Of a stretch of DNA of 64,000 nucleotides, positions 23,701 to 35,700 are shown piece after piece. The first letter of the stretch is position 1; each line of letters begins with the position of its first letter. The translations under genes were made by a program, and so were the position numbers. Under the pieces are notes generated by a model, which had not been told where the DNA came from, searched no databases, and was given only the letters and a program-made list of their open reading frames with translations. Source of the stretch: Dicaeum eximium (Eukaryota > Chordata > Aves > Passeriformes > Dicaeidae); contig VWZP01007927.1 of NCBI GenBank assembly GCA_013396995.1, positions 1 through 64,000 of the forward strand, in the 5' to 3' direction.

Positions 23701-26700
23701 TGGGAATTCTGCCCTCAGCCTCCCCTGCAGGGAGCACTAACGCAGGTATCTTCCCTCTGGGAGGAAGAAAAAACCCAGAAAAAACCCTTCCCCTTAAACC
23801 TCAGGAAAATTGAGCACTGAGGGGCTGTGGTGCATCTGCTCCTGAGGAGACCCTGCTGTGACACCCGTGCCATTCTCCTCCTTCATCCCCACCTGCAGCC
23901 AGTGTCCCACGAGCCCTCCCTCTGCTGCTGCCACAGGACACCTCAGGTCCCCTGGCAGCGGGGACAGGGCCAGGGCAGCTCTGAAACTGGACACCAGCAC
24001 TTCCACCCAGCCAAATCCCCTCCCAGGGCCGCTGCATTTTGCATTAAATCCGTGCCAGGGCAGAGGGAAAATCAGAGTTTGCCTCAATCTGCCTCTGCCA
24101 CAAAGGGAATTAAGCCCTCAGCTCCCAGGTGAGAGTCCTGCTCTCTTCTCACACCTTTCTGTGGGGTGTGAGCTGCCTGCAGGTGCTGGGCAGAGCAGGG
24201 CCCTGGCCTGTGCTGGGCTCAGGAAGGCGGCTGTCTGTGGCATTCCCGTGGGGTAGAGTCTCTTTGGAAGGTGATGGATCATGCTGGGATAAGGTTTGGA
24301 GGTTCTGGCCCCTAACTCAGGTGAAAGGATCCAGCACAGGTAAGGGATGGCAGATTGGGCTGGGGGGTGCTCAGCCCGTGCTGCCTCCCAGCTTCTTCTT
24401 TTATTTTTTAAATTTATTAATTTTTTTTTTTTTTCTGGGAGCCTCTTTTTTCCTTCTGCCTTTTGTAGTTCCCTCCTCAGCTTGGGCTGGGAGCAGCTTG
24501 CCAGGCCCAAAGCTTTTGAGGAAACTTGGCCTCTCCTGGCCCCACGCTGAGCTCAGTCCTGGGCTACGCCTTTGCTCCCCAAGGCTGGCTCTCCCTCGTG
24601 AAACTTTCCTCAAAGCCTCCAGGATTTCTCTGGTCTCTTCCCCCTGCAGCCATGCACAGCCCCAGGACAAGTCCCGGGTAAATGAAAGCTGCAGCAGTTG
24701 GGCTGGAAACAGCTGGTTGCTATGGCAATCGGGGCTGCTCGGGATTTGCATAAGGCTGATGATTTTCATAGCACAGCCACATTTAAGGCAAGCAGGAGAA
24801 ATTTCCATATTCCCAGCTCCGAGTCAGTTGGGGCGTGGGGGAGGCCAGGAGGGGGATATTTGAAATTCAAATGAAGGTGATTAGGGTTTGAGGTTGGGTT
24901 ATTTTATTTTTTTTTTTTCCTTAAACATCCCATTATGGAAGAGGATAAAAAAGGATGGGGAGGGGAAAGGGGAACAAAAGGCTGGTTTGACTTGAATTTG
25001 AGGGGCAAAGGAAGAGCTGGTCTGATCTGCCTCTTGCCCCTGGTCTAGGAGAAGAGACTTGCCCTCTCCCAGCACCTGCAGGTGAAATGTTTTCCGTGGG
25101 AACAACTGCTGCCCTCGGGTTTCCTTCTGGAAGGTGCCCAGCTCTCCCACAGTGGCTGTCCTGCTCTCCCCCTCGCCCTGCCCCACACCAAGGGGCTGCA
25201 GGGACCCGGGACGGGCTTTCTTTGCTGACAAAGGGAAGGCATTTTTATAACCCAGGGGTTTCCAGCCGAGTGAAGTGTTCAGGGAAAGCTTCCCCTGGAG
25301 TCTGGAGCTGTCTGAGTCAGCACAAGATTCCCTTTTGCTCACCAGCCTTGGCTTTCCCATGGAGATGCTCCGATGATTTGGGGTTTTTGTGTCTTTGGAG
25401 CAAAGAGTTCAGATTAAACCTGCAGTCTCAAAAACTCCCCATCCTGCTCACGCTTTAAAAAGCACTTTTTAAGTGCCTTGGGAGCATCAAGCATCCCAGC
25501 AGGGCATGTGGGAATCCAGGGAATTGCCTGGTGCCTGCTCAGCTGCAGCTCCTGCAGCCCCCAGTGCTGGTGAGAGCAGCTGGGGGGATTCAGGGGTGGC
25601 CACTCATGGGGAAAAGGTGAGTTCAGCGAGCTCCCAGTGCTCAGGGGTTCCTGCTGGTTCTGGGGAAGTCACTGGTGTGGCTGCTGGGAACAGCAGCAGG
25701 AAGGCAATGCTTTGATTTTTACCTGAATTTCCAAAGTCAGTGGAAATCCTGAGGAGTATTTCATGCTGGATATCTTGTTTTGCTTATTCCTTCAGTGCAG
25801 GAATTGAGCATTTGGCTTCATTTAGAGCTTGTGGGACAAGTACTGGTTAGAGTTGCAGTAATTGCCACTCTTTTCCCTACCAGCACTTGGGCAATCTCTT
25901 AACTTCACACCTCGTTTGAGGTGAGAGATTTGAATTTATCAGAATTGAATTTATCAGAAACACCCCTTGAAAGGCTCCCTGCGCTGCCAATCTCCTATGG
26001 CATCGTGCTTCATCACATGGAGCGCTAAAATCTCCAGGATAGGTGAGATTAATCTTAATTTTAGATAAATCCTCTGAGGCTGCAGCCCTAGCTGCTCACC
26101 CCGGGCAGTCCCTGATGGAAACAGGGATCTCCAGAGGGGGATTTATCCCTGTGCCATCCATCTCTGGAAGCTCCTGCTCCTCTGCATGGCTGCAAAGGGA
26201 GCCTGGAGCAATCGAGGCACCTGAAAGTTTCAGAGCCCCCTGCCCGGTGTCTGCCTGGTGCTGCTCCCCCCTTCCCAAATCCCAGATGTGCAGCCCCAAA
26301 CTGATTCCCTGCAGGAATTCCCCAGCACCTTCTGGGGGCTGGAATCAGCTCCTGGTCCCCCTGTCCCTGCTGAGCTGGGCTGAGCTGGGCTGAGCTGCCT
26401 GGGAGGGGATGAGCCCTGCTGGCGTGGCCAGGTGAGCAGTGTCACTGCCCTGCAGGTGTGACAGGGCTGCCCACGTGAACATGAAGGCCACCCTGATTTT
26501 CCTTCTCCCCCATCAGGGTGCTTTCATCCTGCAGGGCCGGACTGGCTCTGCAGCTCCGCTCCCCGTGGATCCCTGGGTTTTCCAGGGAATGGCAGCGGGC
26601 GGGGGGAACTGCCCGGAACTGCTGCGCTGCTCCCATCCCCAGAGAAAGCTCCCGAGGCAAACTCGCACCAGAGCTGATGCCAGGGCTATGCAAAACAGCT

Positions 26701-29700
26701 GCCAGGTGAAGCAAGGGGAGCAGCACAGCCCTGGGGAGCCAGCTGAGCTTATCTCTGCTGTTCCAGGCACCCAGGAGCAGCGGGGTGACCCTTGGGTGAT
26801 GGCAGAGCTGCTGGTCATTGTAGGGGCTCCGAGCAGCCTTCCCCCACTGAAATCCCCGGGCTTCCCCAGCCTCGTGGAATTTCAGGAAGGGGAGCACTGA
26901 TCCAGCAGATTCTGGAGGTTCTGGATCCCGTTGTGTCTGGCTCATGCAGCAAAAATCAAGTTGTTGGCTGGGCTGAAGCTCTGTTAAAATGAGTGGAGTT
27001 CTGGCAGTTTGCAGCAGGAGAGAGAATCTGCTGCCACTTACACTTTTCTTTCTTTTTATCTCCTGGAGCTAGAAAAGATTAAATCTTAAGTGCAGATTGT
27101 TTGAACAGCTCGTTCCTTTAAGGAGAGAAATGACTACTGCAGTGCGAGTCCTGATGTTGACAGAAACTGGGAGGAAACTGAGGCTATTTTTATAAAGCAT
27201 TTGTAGGAAAGTTACAGTTCAACTGAAAGAGGAGAGTTGTTATCCCTATCACACCCAAACCTTGGCTCGCAGCTGCAATCACTTGACTTTTACATTTACT
27301 GAAACAGAAAAAAAAAAAAAAAAAAAAAACAAAACCCAAACCAAAAAAAAAAAGGGGCCAGATTTGTTTGCAAATAAATCTGTGCCCAAACACTCGTTGG
27401 TCCTGCAGAGATTTGTGTATCCAGCTCCCATTTACATAACCACTGGGAGCAGAAATCACCCCTCCCAGTTTTAAATCTCTCCCTCTTGGACATCTAAGGC
27501 TGAACTGGTTGCCCCTGGGTCCCTTTGGAGTCAGTCAGGAGGAATTGCCATCTCCAGAGGGCCGTTCATCCCAGAAGATGGGCGGCTCAGATAGGTGCAG
27601 AATGGCCTCTGGAGGTGCCAAATGCTCCTTCTGTCTGCCCGGGCAGCCCGGGGCAGCTCCCTCTGACTTGGACAGCCCAGTTAGTGCCGGGCTGCTGGAA
27701 TATTTGCTCCCAATTCTGGGAATTTGCCCAGAATTCCTGGCTGGGGTGCTCCCAACCCCTTTGTTGATCTGCAGACTTGGAGGATGCTGTGTTGGACTTT
27801 GTAGGAGAGGAAGGGACACAGAAAAGCCTGTGGAAGGAGGGAAAGCAGGAGATGGGAGAGGAGGGGAAAGGCTGTGCCGGGGCCGTGGGGCTGTGCAGGG
27901 AAGCTCCGTTCCAGCTGCGCCTCTCGGGTTCCAAGTTTTGGGGTGAATGGTGGTGACTCAGCCACCGTCACCGGGACCAGGGATTCCCCTGCAGCTCTTT
28001 GAATCTTGCCTCATCACCGCCGAACGTGAGCGAGACTCCTGTCTCCAAGAAACCGGGAGATCACCTTTTCCTTCCTGTTCTATTTTAGCAGCTGGGAACT
28101 TTTATTTCCTCCTTCCCTGCTGGCTTTGCTCCCCTTCAGCTGCTGCCTCCAGATCGCATCAGACACCCCCCCACACACCCCGTGGGGGTTTCAAAGGTAG
28201 AAACTGCAGGCCTTGAAGATGCTCCCGCGGTCCTGCTCAGGTGTGTGGATGCTGATTGTGATCACCCATTAACGCTATCAGCATTCCCATCGCTGGATGT
28301 GCCCTCCTTGGCTTTTGGGGCTGGAAAGGAGCTGGAACGCAATGAATGAAGCCCATTCCTGGGGAGGGAGCAGCTGGAGAGAGCTGGACAGGGAGCAGAG
28401 GGGGTTGGAGCGAGGGAATTACACGGGAAAAGAGATAAAGGACTGAGATTGGGGAGGGGAAAAGCTGGGAGACAGCAGGGTGGGAGAAATGCAGCCAGGC
28501 TGGGGGAGAGGGCTCAGCGCTGCTTGGGGTGCAGAGGATGAGAAGATGGAGATTTCAAATTGAGGGGGCAGCTCAGAGCTGGTTGGGGTGCAAAGGATGA
28601 GGAGATTTCAAATTGGGGGGGCAGCTCAGAGCTGGTTGGGGTGCAAAGGATGAGNTTACACGGGAAAAGAGATAAAGGACTGAGATTGGGGAGGGGAAAA
28701 GCTGGGAGACAGCAGGGTGGGAGAAATGCAGCCAGGCTGGGGGAGAGGGCTCAGCGCTGCTTGGGGTGCAGAGGATGAGAAGATGGAGATTTCAAATTGA
28801 GGGGGCAGCTCAGAGCTGGTTGGGGTGCAGAGGGTGAGGAAATTTCAAATTGGGGGGGCAGCTCAGAGCTGGTTGGGGTTCAGAGGGTGAGATTTCAAAT
28901 TGAGGGGGCAGCAGCTCATTTTGCTGTGGCCCTGCAGGACAGCACAGTGCCACAGCTCTGTTTCCACAGTCAGTGCTTTTTAAATGTCACAGATTAAATC
29001 TCCAGGGCTGTTTCTAGACAGCAGCGAGCAGCCACGAGGCTCTGTTATCCCTGACTCTCCAATGTTTTGCCATCCGTGGATAATTGTACCAAGCACACTC
29101 CCCCTCAGGATCCACGCTGATTCGCCTGGGAATAGTCTGTGCATGGAAAAATATGTGCTGGGGAAGGATGAAGGCTTGTTCAGCTGAGGAAAGTCCATGG
29201 GAGAGCTGGATTTGCCCTCCTGCCTGCACAGCCTCTCCCAAGCACTTTCCAGCTCTTTGCAGGAGCCCTGAACTGCTGGAAAACACGATGTGTTGGAGCT
29301 TGATCAGATCACAGGGCTCTGCTTCATGGGGAACGTTATCCTGGAAAAAACAGCAGGAGCAGGAGGCCTGGGGGCTTGTGCCAGTGGGGTGTGAACAGTT
29401 CCAGTCTCTTTATCACAAACTGGGCTGGACTGGCAGGGAATGGCCTGGGGAACGTGCTGCAAAGGGAAGGGGTGTCTTGGGGTTGCCTCTGCAGCTCCAG
29501 AGCTTCGTGGAATCCCTTAAAGCATTCAGCTCCGTGGAGAGCACAACCTTTGCTCTGTGATGTTCTTGATGAATTTGGCAGGTGTGCTGGTGGAGGGGGG
29601 GGATGTTTATCATCAAAGGGGAATGAGTGAGGGCCTGTGCGGTACCTTCAGGCTGAAACCTGTCTGATTTTTCCCCCTGTGCCTGCCAATCTCTTTTGGA

Positions 29701-32700
29701 ATCAAGGAGACGCCTCTTGAGCACAACCCCACGGCACCCCGTGCTCCTCAGATATCCCGCAATTACCCGGTGCCACGCGGGTTCCTGGAGGTCCCTGAGC
29801 AGCCCTGGCCACCTCTTCGCTGGCCTTTCCCACAGTTAGGCCTGGATTTCCCTGGAGATTCGTGATGTCCTCCAGCTCACCTCTGCTGGAATCTCCCTCG
29901 CGCTCAGCGAGATTTCCCCTACTCTTGGCCAGGTATCTCCCGGGCAGGAACACTTCTATTATCCCTCAGCACCACCTAAATGCTGCAGAAACCTTCATCC
30001 TTCCATTTCTGCACCTTCCTCCTCCTCTCCCTGCTGTCCCAGGGCCAATTTTTTTGGTTATATGTGTTCCAAGTTCTGGAAAGCTCCCACCAGTGCTGGC
30101 TGTCATTAATACTGAGATGTTTTTCTCTTTGTTTCATTGTAGGGAATGAACAGAATGGGCTGGACTTTAACAGGCAGGTAAGATGCTCCCTGACTTCCCA
30201 GGTATTCTCCTCCTTTCTTCTCTCCTTCTCCTCCTTTTTTACTTGCTCATCATGCTGCAGCTCCTGCGAAGAGATAAAAACTGTTAGGTCAGAGGCTGCC
30301 ATTAAACAGACCACAGAATTTCTTCCCAGTTCCCTTTGTGGGATACAATGACAGATTACACCTCTGGTTTCCCTCTCCCTAATTCATAAAAGTTCAGCTA
30401 ATTATAGAGTTGCTTTAAATGACCATTTGCTTGAGGGGTTTTCTGGCTTTTACAATTTTTTGAGATCGTCATTTAGAAACAAAAACCTCAGTTATGGTGG
30501 CAAGGGGACAGATCCCTCCCCCAAGGCCCAGTGCTGTGACACTGGCACTGGCAGCACCGTGGTGTGCAGGGCCAAAGGCATGGGGCTGACTCAGGAGTGT
30601 CAGCCAGCACTAAAAATGAGGTGGTTTGAGGTTTTGGACACGTCCAATTCTTGTCTGCAAGGCAGCAGGGAAAGGGACAGCAGATAAAAAAATGGGGCAA
30701 AGCAAACCCCAATTGCAAAAGAGCAGCGGAGAGGCCACGTCCCTGCTGTGTGTGCTCCTCTCCTCCTGCTTTGTGCAGCTGAAAGCATTCCCTGGCTCAG
30801 TGAGGGCCTGCAGATCTTCCTGCCTGGCTCTAAAAACCCCTGAGTGTCACACAGGAGGTGACAGCCCTCTGGAGCCCTTGGGTCTGTGCAGGCACAGGAG
30901 CTCTGGTGGCAGGGTGGGCAGACACAGGGTGCCCAGAGCAGTGTGCCCAAGGCCAGGCTGGACAGGGCTGGGAGACACCTGGGACAGTGGAAGGTGTCCC
31001 TGCCATGGCAGGAGTGGAGTGAGATGAGCTTTAAGGTTCCTTCCAGCCCAAACCATTCTGAGATTTTAGAAAAACGCTCTCTGAGCCCAGAGCTGAGGCC
31101 TCCTGTGGCCAGCAGAGCTGGACTGAGCCCTGGGGTGGAAAAGAGGAGCCTGGAGAGGCAAACACTGCCCTGCTGCAGGATTCCAGGGCTTGCATGGGAG
31201 CTGCAGCCAGGAATGCAAAGGGGCTGTAACTCCATGCACAGACTTGAGGCCGAGGTTGGCACAGCAGCCCATCCACTTCCCATGTGCCTCCCCCAAATCC
31301 GAGGGCTCCAACCCTTCCCAAAGGCTCCCTGGGAGCAGCTCTGGGCACCTGCACCTTCCCCACGTGGCTTTTTGTCCCTCAGGCTTCCCTCGGTGACAAA
31401 TGTCGGCCACGCTGCTGTTTGTTTGTTTGCTTTGGCTGCCCCAGCTTTGGGTGGGTCTCCCTTTCCTACCAAAGGTGTCTTAACACGCTCAGCCATCTTC
31501 CAGGATTTTGGAATGCCCGGCTGCAAACAAAAAGCCCTGTGTCTCCAGCCCAGAGCGCGGGCTCGCTCTCCACACGCCCGGGGAAGGATCCGGGCTGCTC
31601 ATGGGGGGATCAAGGGAAATTCCTGGCAGATAGAAATGAGCACGGGGTCATTTCCCACTGCAAACTTCTCCTGTGGCAGCACCACAAAGGTGGGCTGGGG
31701 TTAATCGAGGAGAGGTGGTGGAGCAAGGCTGATTTACACCCACTGCTGCTCTGCCCCACCATCCTCTGTGCTCCTCTGAGGGGAAGTTTTGGGGCAGCCA
31801 GGCTTGCAGGCAGTAGAAATACCCTCCTCCTAAAAAGAAATTGTGGTTTTATGTTTGGGGGTTTTTTTGCTTTTTGTAGCATTTCCACTTTTCTTTTCCT
31901 CCTTCCACCAAAACAGCACTGCAAAATGCAATTCATTTATTCCAGCTGGTCTGTGTGACTGAATAGCCGATTTAGCTGGGGATTTAGCAAGGTTTAAAAA
32001 GCAAAAGATGGTGAACGAGCTCGATTTATTGTTTTATTTTATTTCTGATCTGCTCTGATTCCTCAGAGTCCACCAGAGGGGTTTGCAGTGATGCCAGGGA
32101 CGGGGATGTTGCAGTCCCTGAGTGGACACAGGCCCGTGCAAGTGGCTCTTTGTCTCCCTCTCTTGGCCCTCCCAAGGCCATGGGTAGAGTGATTTTAAAG
32201 CATTATTATTTAAAATAATAATTACTATTTGAAAGTATTGTTATTTAAAATAATAATTATTATTTTAAATTATAATGAAAGTATAATTCTCTTAAGTGAG
32301 CAGGAGCCCGAAAGCACACGGGCTCCACACTCACATTTAGGGTTGACCTCAGCTGTTGGTGAATTCATCCTCAATTCAGCAAATAGATTTCAAATGATGG
32401 GGAAAAAGGAAGAGAGGAGAGCTGGGAATATCAAAGTGTTTTCATGTAAAATCAGGTGCTGTGCTCTTTCATTAGGGGTGGAGGTTGGTGGGTTTTTTAA
32501 TTTGGTTTGGGGTTTGAGGTTGGTTTTGGGTGGTTTTTTCTTTTTTCGTTAGCTTGCAATTCAAGTTTTCAAACCGAAGCCGGGGCAGGATGGGTTTGAA
32601 ACCCAACTCCAAACTGACTGCAGGAGCTCTCTTTGCCTTTATTTGGAGTGCTGGGCTCTAATCACTTTGAAGATCATAAATCTCACATCGTTTAAGCCTC

Positions 32701-35700
32701 TCCCCCAGCCTTTGTAGATGGCCTACATTTCAGGTCTGCTTCCCTCCCTGCCTGCCGTGTTGTGCTCCAGGCGGGATGGGAAGGGTGGAGTGACCTGGTT
32801 AGACCCCAACCCTGCCTCCCAACTCCTGCTGGGGCTGCTCTCACCCTGCACACGGCGAGGGAGGGAAACTCTTGCGGAGTTTGAGGTTTTCTAGCAGTTT
32901 GTGGGTCAGCCCTGTGCTTTATGAGAAAGCTCCCTCTGATCCCTCAGCCTATTTGGCAAACATTGCTTCTCTCCCCCCCCTTTCCCTCCCCTCTTCAAAC
33001 TCTCCTCCCACCTGGATGCAAGAGTAATTTGTATGTGAATGAGAGGGAAAAGGGTGTGGATGGAAAAAGCAGCATCTTCAGCCTTGCCTATCTGGTTTGG
33101 CTTTTTTATTTAGTGAGTCTAACGCTGGTTGTTTCCTGTTTATGGCGAGGGAAATGCAAAGGCACACTAATAAACTTTCACCTTAGCTGCTGGCAGCCTG
33201 CACGGGGACATCTGCCTCCTGATGGGTTGGGATGGTGGCCAGAGCGTGGCAGGGACAGATCTGAGTGACTCTGGCAAAATTCAAGCCTCAAATGGGAGCA
33301 GGACAAGGGCTGGGAGTGCTGGAACAGGAGTTTTCCTGGCTGCCATGTGGAGATCCTGCCCAGGTGCTGCGGTCTCCCCAGCTCTGGTTGGGTTTAATTC
33401 CCCGTTGAGCCTTTAGGAAATATGGGATTGTTTGTTTTTGTAGCTGCTCTGCAGAGCCAGGTGTCTGGAGCTAAGCCCTGGGATAATGCTGCCTGCTGGA
33501 ATACGCACAGGGATGGAGGGCTGATGGTTTTGGGAGGTGCCAGGGCTTGTGTGAGTGGTGTGAGGGTTGAGCCCAGCTCAGGGTGATGTGCTGGAGGAGG
33601 AGAGTGCACAGCTGCTGAAGCCAGGAGTGCTTTCCCAGCAGGGAATGATGGCAGGACCTTGTTGGAGGAACGCAGGATCAGCTCTCCTCCTTCCACAGAG
33701 CTCCTCTCCAAGCTCTCCCCGCTCTCCAGAGCTGGGAGGGAAAATGTCCCTCTTGAAATGGAGCTGACAGGTTTTAGTGTGAGCAGAGCTGGGCAGGATC
33801 TGCCTCTGCTCCCTATCCAAATGTGCCAGGCACTCTTCATGCCAGCAAAGGCTGACCTTGCAGGACAGGCTGTCATTTGTTTATCAAGCCTGTCATTATC
33901 ATCAATCACATCAATCTGAAGGTGACCTGGCTGGGAGATTTGACAAAGTTCAAGACAGGCAGGCAGGGACTGAGCAGGGCCCAGCTTCAGTTTTACTGCT
34001 GGTTCTTTATTCCTGTTCTTTGCTGCCTTTGGTTCACCCCAGTCAGGGGATGTAGTAAGGATACAGATTTCCAACAGGCTTCCTAGAAAGCCTTTTCAGC
34101 TGGGTCTGTTGAAAAATTCCTCCTTTCTGAAACCAGGTCAAGCATCCCGTGTGTTTCTGCCCTGCTCTCTCACAAGAGGTGCTGCAGGGATTCCCTTCCC
34201 TCAGGACCTCCTTGTCGAGCTCCTCTCCCTGCTCTGCTCACATCTGACAGTCCTTGCCCAAAGAAACTTTAATTTCTGAGGTTTGTGTGGGATTTCCAGC
34301 AGTTGCTTTGAGGTACCAGGGTGAGTTATCTCAGGGCTCCACAGCTGATGTCCTGTAGGCACACGATGTGAGAAATTCAAAGTGGGCAAACTCCACCTGA
34401 GATGTGAAATCCCTGGTGGCTCCTTTTCAGTGCCATTAATGAACAGCCTGACCTCGTTTGGTACCTTCCACCCACACGTCTGAAGGCTCCTTGCTAATGG
34501 ATTTAGCATCCCTTGGTGCCTCTGGAAGGTGGGGAGGTGACCTGCAGGCCCAGCCTGACTCCCTGGCTTTTCCCAAAGATGCTGAGCTCTGTGATTGCAG
34601 CTGGGATCAGGGGATGCTTCATGGGACAGCTGCCCGTGGACATTTGGGGTGTACTGAAACCCAGGGGCCTGCTCCCTGCCAGAGCTGGGTTACGGACTCC
34701 CATCCTCTGATTCATCATCTTGTGCTCAACCACAGACAAGTTCTTCCTCCCCTCCATCCTTTTGAAGGTGCAGAGAAGGGCCTAACTCGCTGGGTAGTTT
34801 GTTATTAATATCTGGGATGCAAAACTCCCTGCACATTTAATTTCGCTCCACCAGGGCTTCCCTCCCCCCGGGGAGCTCTCTCATAGTTTTTCATTCTGCT
34901 CCTTGTTCCCACCTCCCCCTAATCTCATGTGCTCCCTGGATGTCATTGCTGTTCCTGCTTGGCTTTTCCCCGTGGGTAGCTCAGGTTTCAGTCTGCCCTC
35001 CACATTTCCATCCCAGTCCTGTTTTGCCCTCCTCTCAAGGGGAGGTTCACATCCTGCTTCCTTCTCCCCTCTGGGGATCAATTCAGATTTCACTCTCTCT
35101 TCTCCCCGTTGCCCCAGGGGATCAGACTAAGTCTTGCATCTGCTTTTCATCTCTTGAGCCTCCCCTGGCTGGAAATCAGGGCTGGCCTTGTATCTGCCTC
35201 GCCTGACACTGGATCTAAGCTCAGCTCTGCCCTGGCCTTTCCCTTTTGAAGTCTCCCTGCTCTGTCCTAGGGACAGGCTGATTGCATAAATTTGTTTGTG
35301 TGCAGGTTCCTCATTGAAATGCAGCCCTTTGGGAAAGCATCAGAGAAAGCCCTGGCTCCAGGGAAAGTCCTCTGTGTCTAAATCTGGCCCTGCTTTGCTT
35401 AGGACAGATATGCAGAGGAACCCCTTCTTCAGGCTGGGTTTGTTCTGGCACCTCGGATGAGCTCGCTGGGAATGAACTCCAAAACAGGCCAGGGGAACTT
35501 GTGAGGGAAAGGGGGAAGCAATTAGGAGCAAGGATTTGGCCTTTTAAATTGTTTTTCTCAAGAGGTGGACTGAAACCACCGAGTTAATTTGTTGACAACA
35601 ACCCAGAGCTGGCTGGATTTTCTCTGTTTCTTAACATCCAGCTGCAGTCCATTCCCAAACTCCCGCTCTCCTGCTTTTAAAGGGCAAACTTCATTTATAA

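Larger units (their letters stand above)
18990..30142 (+). other. POU2F3: POU2F3 intron 2
   Basis: About 11 kb with no exon recognised on either strand. It holds homopolymer tracts (A-run 19,049-19,085; T-runs around a 3-base N gap at 20,703-20,705; A-run 21,791-21,817; A-run 27,308-27,330), a reverse-oriented LTR (about 22,625-23,045), two CR1 fragments (23,076-23,740), an octamer/X-box pair (24,716-24,751) and a repeated segment with one N (28,419-28,905). Confidence 0.75.

Noticed and set aside
30600..31526. Minus-strand reading frame of 308 codons in POU2F3 intron 3
   Set aside because: Part of it lies in a CR1 fragment and the rest has no recognisable domain. It is most likely chance in a GC-rich intron.
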